Assembly: GCA_039000515.1 (NCBI GenBank)
Contig: JBCFYV010001001.1
Location: forward strand, 3,182,358 to 3,246,357
Origin: Timema cristinae
Lineage: Eukaryota > Arthropoda > Insecta > Phasmatodea > Timematidae
DNA: 64,000 bases
Reading direction: 5' to 3'
Numbering within the stretch: position 1 is the stretch's first letter; each line of letters starts with the position of its first letter. Of the stretch, positions 55,748 through 64,000 are shown piece by piece. Position numbers and translations under genes: made by a program. Under the pieces are notes generated by a model. The model made no database searches. It worked only from the letters and a program-made list of their open reading frames with translations, and was not told the origin of the DNA.

Positions 55748-58349
55748 AAGTGTTTTTTACTTTGGAAATTATTTGAAATCCCTTTGGCTTTGCATGGCCA
55801 CTGGAACATCCAATATTATCAGATTCTGAACCACACAGAGATGGGCTCTTGAGCTATCTAACAATATTTTGTCTCGAGCCACTGCCAGCCTGTTCATTTG
55901 AAATTTAATTTGTAATTATTTGCGGAGGCGGTGATTCAAATCAAAACTAGATGTATTTGTTATTTATTTCCTGACCAACTCTTTAACAACTGTAGAGCTA
56001 CTACGTCTTTAGTAAAAAATAATAAACTGTAATTAGATACATTACAAATAAAGGTTTTTTGATTTTTGTACTTACTGATAGGCCTATACAAGGCCGTAGG
56101 AAGCAGGCGAACTTAACTTGAATAGTTAGTATGCAACTTATAGTTTTAGTATAAGTAGAAAAACGCAAACCTCTAACTCAGTTTTTATAATAAATGAAAA
56201 GCTTTTTTTAAAATAATTCATACAAAAAATATATCTAAAATCCTGTTTTGCTAAGCTCTTTCCCGTGATATAGGCCTATAGATCTACTATAATAATTGTG
56301 CAAACTTTCAGCCTTCTAGTGTAATGATATTTTATATGCCATAAAAAAATTAATTTATAGTTAAAATGATCTGATCTAACGTGAAAATATTCAAAATTAA
56401 CTTATTTAACACTATCTTTAGCAGGAAATGTCAAAGTGGTGCAGCATCCATCTGTCTCTCTCTATCGGCCACCCAGGCGAAGTCTTCTCCGAACACAAGA
56501 AAGGAACACAAAGATGGCTCCATCCCGTTACTCAAGGAATGTTTTAGAAGCTAAGAAAGACTTCGTATATATATAACTTTTGAAAAACGTAGTAGGTCTC
56601 GTTACTAGCTTTGAATTCGCCACGCGGTCCAAGCGTTTGTTCGTCATAAGAATACCTATTCTTATTAAAATCCCCTAATCTTAATCGGGACCTTAAACAT
56701 TCCACGCCGGACCCAATCTAGGATCCAAACATTGTTTAGTGAGCACAGCTACTTATAGCGGTAATAAGCAATACGTGTGACAGGTCTATCTAGTATCGGA
56801 TAGCAATTGTTCAGATTTATAACTACAGTGAATTAAACTAATCAATCACACGTGTGTATAATTATCATTAAACTCAACATGGTAGAAACCCGAATAAAAA
56901 TAAAACCCGTAATAAGCCTACGGTATTCAAATAGTGTCACGCCAAAGTGATGACATTATGATTCCATTATATTTCATAATTAACCTCTCGTAAGAAAGTG
57001 AACGTTACACCAGATCATCTAGGCTTCTCGGTAAGTCTGAAGAACATCGCACACATATTAGGAAATATATAATTATATTTATTTGGACTAGAGGATACCC
57101 GCTTGAAAAATTTTCCAGTTTCCTCTGAGGTCTTCTGAGTTTCAAAATTATTCTCGACTAGACGGAGGAAATGGTAATTAATTACTATAGTAGATTGTTT
57201 TTAAAAAGAAATTCATTAAAAAAAAAAATTGAAAATACGGTTTTGTTGGGTTCTGTCCCGTGGCCTATACTTTTCAGGTTTCTAGGTCGTCTAAGGGCTT
57301 CTGAAGGGTGCAGAAACACACACACGTTAGGGAACTATGCAGAGAGACTAGGCTTCGTAAATAGTCAAATCTTACATCAATTTAAGTTGATACCGATTTT
57401 GGCACAATTTCACCCGTTTGTTTAGTTTTATTGGTTTTGATGTGCGTTGCTTTTTAGCGTTGAGCTTAGCTATGTTTTATAAACACGCAAAGACATCAGA
57501 TAATATCTTATATTAATATATTTTGATCACTGATGTGTTTTTGTATATTTTTTAATATGTAATTTAAAGCTAGTAAAAGTCAAGTGAAACACATAGGCTT
57601 ACATTCATGAAGTAAATCATAACATTTAGGTAAATAAGAAATACAAAATAAAGCACTAAAGTGATATAGTAGAATATTTGATCATGTTCCAAATGACTAT
57701 CGTAAGGAAAGAAAGAAAGGATCGATGACACTCACACATCCTTCTCAAGCTTGCGGTTTAATTGTGTGAGTTATTAGTTTGTTAATCCGGCCCGGTCTCT
57801 GTGGACATTATGTGTCCTACTACCCGGTACTGTTTCTATAATCGGTACACTCAAAACAAAACCTTTCATCTATAAATTTGCAATTATCAATTCTGTCCCA
57901 TTAATAAAATTAACGAGTATAGTTAGACTAAAAAAAAAGTCTTAATAACTAAATTATGTACTACAGAATAAGATAATAAATTATTTGGTATAAAGATAAC
58001 AGTACTTATATATTATAAAAATTATGTAATTCTACTACTTTTAAACTGCTTGTACCTTAAAAATTATTTGTCTTTATTATATTATAAATATTTCATTGTG
58101 TACACCTCATATGCATGTCTAGTTATATTAAATTTAAGTTTTTTAATAATATATTATTTTAAATACTATGGCTTAACAATGATACGTGTAAAGCAAAAAA
58201 TTAGCAAGTTTGACCCCTTATAGCTCATGAACCAAGATGACTTGAAATCAATGAATCACTATTTATAATCACACACTTGCTCAAATAATGCAATAACATT
58301 TTGATGGGCGATTTACCTTAATGCAGCCAACAGGTTTTTTATTATTTTT
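55748..58349. other. AT-rich sequence, nothing recognised
   Basis: Several short open frames; none has a domain. No tandem repeat of note. Confidence 0.5.
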
Positions 58350-58588
58350 TGGCACCGTGCTTTAGCCCCTATTACTTGTTTGGGTTGTACGCCTAAGTAC
58401 TAATTACGCTAATGTAATAGGGATAAGGTAGGTTGAATTTAGAGGAAATATACCTGCATTTGCGTGGAGGGAGAGTGGAAAACCTACCCTCAGTACACCC
58501 AAATGGGACTCAAACCCCGATTTTCTCGTCATCGGCAGTTTAGTCTATTACGAGAGTGACGCCTTAGAGCATGTGGCCACCAACGTAT
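58350..58588 (-). mobile_element. SINE-B
   Basis: 3' end GGCACCGTGCTTTAGCCCCT, TAATTACGCTAATGTAATAG, TTTGCGTGGAGGGAGAGTGG, inverted B box and head complement. Confidence 0.75.
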
Positions 58589-59489
58589 GTCAGTCAACAG
58601 TAAAATGTTCCAAATTCACAAAGTCTAGTATTTTCGTTTGTTTTATACGAGATCACTTTTTTTTTTCCAGGCACAAAAAACTGTCAATGTTTTACGAGTT
58701 ATCGCGGAACAAGCCTGTAGTAAGGACCTAGATTCTGTACCACCGGCTAGAATAGCTTTATCTGACAGCTAGGGAAAGATTGATTCTATATACACTTTCA
58801 TGTATCCATACGCTACACCATATAATATGAAAAACCATAATTATGTTGATCAGCTGACACGTTTGTCAGTAAAAAAAATTCACAACAAACGATTATTTTA
58901 TTTGAAGCGTTTTTACATGATTGAAAATTTAAATTATGAAAATATCCGTTTGGATGTTTGTCTTTTTGTGAAAGCGGCGTCCGGAGTTAACTTAAAAAGA
59001 TTTACAAACGAGAGTTTATAAAAGCTTGCTTTCACTTAATAAATAAAGATGGCGGGCCGGACGAACTGAAGGCAGTTGATGACATCATACAACCCGTATT
59101 CGATTGTATTCGTACGCTTACGTTTACAAAATAAAAACTTTTTTTTTTAAACTAATATTTTGGAAAGATTTTTCTCTAAGTTATAAATAAACCTTTATCT
59201 ATAATATGATTTAGGGAGCCCAGTTATAAGAAGATACAAGTATAAATATAATACTTTTTAATTTATTATTTAATACGCTATAATATCTCTTGTTAACACA
59301 ACCACGAAAATGAATCCCAATTTTATTAATGTATTTTGTACTTTCAACTAGACTAGTCATTATAAAGCCAATCATAAAGCAATCCTTAATAAAATATTAT
59401 TAGAAGATTTTTATGATTCTTTTGAGTAGCTACATAGTTTTACGAAGAAAACAAAAATTACAATAAGCATTACTTTCAATCAATTTTAA

Positions 59490-59606
59490 CCTTAGCGACG
59501 TTGGTAGCATGTATACCTCCTGATCTAAGGGTCCCGGGTTCAATTCTTGGCATGGCCGAAAAATTTATTCATGATGAACACATGGATTACCCTTTCACAT
59601 TGATAA

Positions 59607-59649
<43 letters not shown>

Positions 59650-59930
59650 GCACCGCGTCTTACTACCCGTTCGGGTTATACGCACTTACGCTAATGTGTA
59701 ATGGTAGGGTGATTGTGAGATGAAATGAAGGACCTACAGTTTAACGTGGAATCCGAACCACGGTGGAGGCCTGGCTTTCCCCACATTCACAAGATATCTT
59801 GTCAGAGGTGAAGGAAGGGTTTGGTAATCAGATAATCTTTGCCGGGACCGAGGACATTGATAAATTAACGGCCGGGTACTGGATGTTGTGCCTGTCCCAG
59901 TCTCAAGATAGATTATAAGGCATATGGAGC
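59490..59930 (+). mobile_element. SINE-E interrupted by SINE-A
   Basis: Head GCGACGTTGGTAGCATGTAT, B box CCGGGTTCAATTC, then CGAAAAATTTATTCATGATG. SINE-A copy 9 intervenes, and the body resumes CGGCCGGGTACTGGATGTTG. It shares the GTACTGGATGTTGTG block with copies at 37195 and 38640. Confidence 0.6.
59610..59853 (-). mobile_element. SINE-A copy 9, 5'-truncated, nested in SINE-E
   Basis: Ends just before the B box, flanked by the 13-bp duplication ACATTGATAAATT (59597-59609, 59854-59866). Inserted into a SINE-E copy. Confidence 0.88.
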
Positions 59931-61599
59931 TATGGCAGGGCGAGCAAGTTGGTAGTGGAAAATATATGGCTTGAATAAAAAACTGACCCAGGCCAGAGGC
60001 TGGAAACAGTAATGAGTGTAAAAATATCAATGTTTAAATTTTTTTTTTTTAAGTTCTACAAAAAGCTATTCGTAAGGAAATGGAAGCATAGTTCCTTTCA
60101 GTCATCGATAAAGCTACGACCCCTTTATCCGCCTCTTGACTCTGTCCCAGGTTAGCCACGCAGACGCGGTCTAGTGTCCGGTACACACACATACGGCACA
60201 TGTCTCCGTACAGTATTTAGTACACCTATTACCGCGTGAATCACCTATCATGGCATCTATTGGTAAAACAAGTAGCAATCGTGGGAGCTTGGGCGTTAGC
60301 TAAGTTGTCGGACAGAATATCAATGAACAAGGTTATGTGACGTATTTACACGACCGACGGTGCCCCGTGTCGTCAAACTCATTTATGCCGGGATCACGAT
60401 CAACATAACATTCGAGCTGTCCAGAAGAGAACTTTCGCGTTAAATGAAGGTCACCACGTGTTCTAGCCAGCCAATCATGTCACGAGAAACGTCAACAGGG
60501 ACATTTAGTACTTCATTTGTTTGTTTATGGAATGCAAACGACTTTTCGGTATAGTATGTCTGCGTCTTGCGAACTCTAAAACGTCATAATCTCTTGTTAC
60601 ACTTTATTTTGTATATCAAGTAAGCGGCTATTGTAGGTACCTACTTACAGTATTATCAGAACTAAATGATCGGGTTTCATTTTAATGAACGATTTATTTT
60701 CACACAGTTCAAATTTGTTGTCTGAGTTTTGCTCGAGTTGTTACGTTAAGTGAACGTTACGTTACGTGAATGTTAAGTCGACCGTGATCCTAGCATAAGA
60801 CGCTGGTGTCTCTTAAGTCAATCAAATTGATGAGCAAAGAAATGGAGCAAAACAAAAGTAATTATATGTGGACAGCTTAAAGAAGATTTTTACAAGTCAT
60901 CATTTTGTTTTTATTGTTCACTACCGTTAGCAGTTTGTGCCGTTCTTAGCACGAGTAAGCATCGTCAAAACTAAACCAAATTAGGGAGTTCAACATCCAA
61001 CTCCCAACATTTTTATAGTTCCTCCTTGTACAATTCCAAACAAATTATGGCAATCAAAAAATGTAAATTAAACCTTTGAAGTAAGATTTTACCTAGCTCC
61101 CAAACCGAGTATACAAAGGAGCGCAACCTATTGGCAAGACAATATTTGCCTAAGCACGATCATAATATAAGTAATAGACATTGTTACAGAAATTTGTTGT
61201 AAAAAAAAGTCTGTTTACCAAAGAGCGTGAATGAAATAATAGTATATTATAGAGACATATTGAATAAATAAGCATCATGGTTTTCCAAAGAGCATCACGA
61301 TTCACCGAACCATGTCATCTGAAGTTGTTTGTTTTAATTATTATGTCACTCATGATTATGCTCTGTCTAGCTTATCCTTCGATATATGTATTCGCAATGC
61401 TATAAATCCCCGTTAAGATCATCTTTACTTTTCCGGTTTTCAATTTTTAAATTCTATTTATTCATACAGAATTCGGTTATCCTAATTTAAATATTACTAT
61501 ACATCGGAAAATTGTGAGCCTCTGACTTCTTGGAACCAATATTCTTAACTCTCCTTCAATACAGATCTTGATTTTTTAAGTTATTTTAATTCATACTTT
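59931..61599. other. Unrecognised sequence, CpG-richer at 60.1-60.5 kb
   Basis: The 60110-60480 part has more CG steps than average but no assured exon. The remainder is AT-rich. Confidence 0.4.
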
Positions 61600-61930
61600 T
61601 CTAGGTATTTGCGAAATTTATATTTTACACCGTAACTTGTCAAAAAAGGTTTTTTTTTCTATAAGTTTTGAAATTTATTTTGATCATCCCCCATTTCACT
61701 GCCTTTACCCTCACCTCTCCAATTTTGTAGGATTTTTTTTTAAATTTTGGGTTCTTGGGGTGGTCTCTTTGCAGTTTCACTCAATTTTAATGTGTTACCA
61801 CACCTTTAAGTGGTTGATGAGTAAAAGTTTTGGAAATTTCCACCCTGGCCGTTTCGCGTATACCAGCCTCCAATTTAAATTTTAAATGTTCATCCGTTTC
61901 TGGTTATTTGGGTTTGTACATTTACACTTA
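61600..61930 (+). repeat. C/T-rich dispersed repeat, second locus
   Basis: GGGTTCTTGGGGTGGTCTCT and AGTTTTGGAAATTTCCACCC parallel the 54.6-55.3 kb segment. Confidence 0.35.
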
Positions 61931-61978
61931 CATTTAGTAAAATATTCAAAAACCTTTGTATGGAATTGTGCGTTTCTC

Positions 61979-64000
61979 AGTGCCAGCGACGTGGTGTTTG
62001 ACTGTTGTGCGCATGCGCATATAGAAGGGGGTGAGGAGGAAGGCGGGACTGCCAGGTAGAGAGAGCACTGTTGCTCTCGCAGTGCCGGCTCTGACGTGAT
62101 GGTGGAAGGAAGTTGTTTTTTTTTACTCAGCGTGTGTTGTGCTTAAAAACCGTGTACCATATTTTTGAATGTGATAAAGTGTAGAAGAGTGTAGAATAAG
62201 AGTATTATTCTGCTTCCAGTTATTCTATTTGATTTTTTTTTCTGTTCTTTTATTTAACAGAAAACTTTAATCATGGCCTTGCATCCCCAAGAAATAAGTT
62301 CTGAGACTGTAAGTGAACCTCAACAGCTTTAAGTTTTCACAGCCATCTCTCCATGAGAAAGTTACAGTTAAGAAAAGAGGTCGTTCAATACCTGATATTC
62401 TAATATCTCAGCCAGGCAAAAGCAACAACAAGAAATATATTCGTAGCTTTAATTCTGAATGGTACCAACAGAAAAGTTGGTTTTGCGACTGTGAAGTAAA
62501 AAATGCACTGTTTTGCTTCCCGTGTTTGCTGTTTGGAGGTGATGTAACGTGGAAAAAAGATGGTTTTAGAAATATAAACAAAATGAAAGCAAAAACTGAA
62601 AAGCATGAGAAGTCAATGAAGCAAGTTGATAATGTTGTTTCACTGTCACTTTTAGGAACCGTAAGTATTAAGGAGAAACTTAGTGAAGCATGCAGACTTT
62701 CAATCAATGAGAATAATATAAAAGTTAAAAAGAACCTTGAAATTTTGTTCAAAATAATAAACTGCATTTAATTTTGTGGAAACTTCGAAACGTCCTTACG
62801 TGAACATGAATAAAAAGACGATTCAGTAAATCCAGGGGTATTTAGAGGATTAGTAGATTTTGTATCTAAATTAGATTCAGATTTGAAGAATATTTAGAAA
62901 CCAGTGCAGTCTTCAAAGGTGTTTCTAAGACCATTCAGAATGAGACAATTGACTGCCTGCTACAAATATACCATGAGGAGATAAGGACGGAAATTAGAAA
63001 AGCTTCCTTTACAGCTGTCATGGCTGATGACACAACATATGTTTCGGAACACACTCAAATGGTCCTTGTTCTACGGTACGTATTGAATGGAGAAATATTT
63101 GAGCGTTTTTTGGGATTCTTTATTCCAGAAAATCAAACTGCGGATGGCATATCAAAACGTATTTTAGAACAATTGGACATAATGCTTCAAGGAAATGGAC
63201 AAAAACTTATAACTCAGACTTTGATGGTGCAAATGTCATGAAAGGCAAAAAAGCAGGAGTTCAAGCAAAAACAAAAGCAGTTTAGAGTAATGCACATTTC
63301 ATTCACTGTTATGCACATCAACTTAATTTAATAATGAGAAATGCAGCAAGTATTACACGAAACGCAAGATTTTTTTCTCTAACATTCTGGCATTCCAACA
63401 TTCTTCTCAAGATTACCACAACGTGTGTCCATTCTCAAGAAATATATGCACGTCAGCATTCCACGTCCATCCTCTACAAAGTGGAATTTCAACATACGGA
63501 CCATAAACAGAATTCACGAAAATTTGCAACCTGTAAAAAACTGTCTTACTGAAATTCAGTCAACATCAAATGCAGATCAAACCATTGCAGAAGCAACAGG
63601 AATTTTAAAATATCTGAATGATGATAATTTCAAGTTTTGGTTAGAGTTTTTTCATCAAATTATGCTTCATGTTGAAATAATTTACAACCAAATGCAATCT
63701 CGAGAAATTAGTGTAGTTAAAGTTAATGAATATATAACAAATTTCAAAACTGCTATCTTAGAACTGAGAAACTCAAAGTACTGTGAGAATTCTTCAAATA
63801 CACTCATGGCAGAAGCTAAGGAAGTGTGTGACTATATATGTGTTGATATAATGACCAGATATTCTTCCACTAAACACCAAGTAGGTGCTAAATTGTTCAA
63901 AATTAATTGCTTCACTAGGTTTAAGAATGAACATCTCACAAAAGAGATAGTACTTACCACTGAAGCTTATCCCATGATTGACAAAGAAAAGCTTGAAACT
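61979..64000 (+). mobile_element. hAT-superfamily (ZMYM1-like) transposon, 5' part, continues past window
   Basis: A candidate 5' terminus, CAGTGCCAGCGACGTGG at 61979, precedes a GC-richer leader and then the broken transposase gene. hAT termini typically begin CAG. The other end and the 8-bp target duplication lie outside the window, so this boundary is tentative. Confidence 0.45.
62273..64000 (+). pseudogene. ZMYM1-like hAT transposase (TTF zinc finger + DUF4371), broken and cut by window edge
   Basis: The apparent start is ATG 62273 (MALHPQEISSETVSEPQQ), with a frame change near 62328 into SFKFSQPS. A TTF-type zinc-finger region follows (YIRSFNSEWY, WFCDCEVKNALFCFPCLLF; about 62440-62540). 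A DUF4371-like core follows with GVFRGLVDFVSKLDSDL (about 62835), KGVSKTIQNETIDCLLQIY, TAVMADDTTYVSEHTQMVLV (about 63012-63070), then DGANVMKGKKAG and HFIHCYAHQLNLIMRNA (about 63290). The LNDDNFKFW to end stretch (63615-64000) is open and helical. Breaks seen: an in-frame stop near 62805, a frame change near 62885, another near 63215, a TAG inside the AV-SNAHF motif near 63283, and a frame change near 63370. The C-terminal dimerisation region is beyond the edge. Non-functional as it stands. Confidence 0.75.

Noticed and set aside
59734..60030. 98-codon minus-strand frame
   Set aside because: Spans the truncated SINE-A and the SINE-E junction; an accident of nesting.
62308..62325. 18-nt GTAAGT...CAG intron in the hAT transposase
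   Set aside because: Far too short for splicing; a frame change is the simpler explanation.

Overview
The window is 64 kb of AT-rich, intron- and repeat-dominated animal DNA. It is most likely from an arthropod and plausibly an insect such as a hemipteran. That placement rests on the style of the splice sites, the Polycomb-gene sequence, and the mix of hAT (ZMYM1-like), Harbinger and pogo relics with abundant tRNA-derived SINEs; it is inference, and the species is not identifiable from sequence alone. There is no sign of bacterial gene organisation. Nearly all long open frames are accidental, lying in tandem repeats or SINEs.

The one host gene I can support is on the minus strand. Three short exons (40349-40445, 19460-19566, 6089-6185) have consensus GTGAGT donors, AG acceptors and fully compatible splice phases. 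Read in order they give part of a Polycomb-group RING-finger protein of the Psc/BMI1/PCGF2-4 type: the second half of the RING finger, the [15 protein letters not shown] segment, and the start of the RAWUL (ubiquitin-like) region. The two introns between them are about 20.8 and 13.3 kb. The N-terminal coding exon, with the first half of the RING, and the rest of RAWUL were not found, so both ends of the gene probably lie outside the window. A GC-rich stretch ending in a good donor near 48.42 kb is a weak candidate 5' non-coding exon.

Tandem arrays make up roughly 10.6 kb, about one sixth of the window. Unit lengths include 42, 27, 22, 26, 44, 26, 49, 72 and 31 bp. Several arrays touch SINE ends, and short repeats or arrays lie just inside the intron after each of the three Psc-type donors. 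At least five tRNA-derived SINE families are present. SINE-A has nine copies, all on the minus strand, with AAT-type tails and clear target-site duplications in eight. SINE-B is older and more numerous. A and B share their 3' end.

DNA-transposon material comprises a decayed transposase-like C-terminus (3.2-4.0 kb), a TA-flanked pogo/Tigger-like relic (4.13-5.36 kb), non-autonomous hAT-like elements (12.5-13.8 and 53.5-54.3 kb), a foldback MITE family (15.7, 16.1, 29.1, 33.9 kb), a CAGTAG-ended TA MITE (11.8, 50.0 kb), a Harbinger remnant with 33-bp inverted repeats (51.58-52.66 kb), and a broken ZMYM1-like hAT transposase running off the right edge (62.27-64.0 kb). A decayed, unclassified protein-coding relic (24.1-29.1 kb, plus strand, antisense inside the Psc-type intron) has been split by a SINE-A. 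It also contains a 37-copy expansion of what looks like one 44-bp piece of its own coding sequence.
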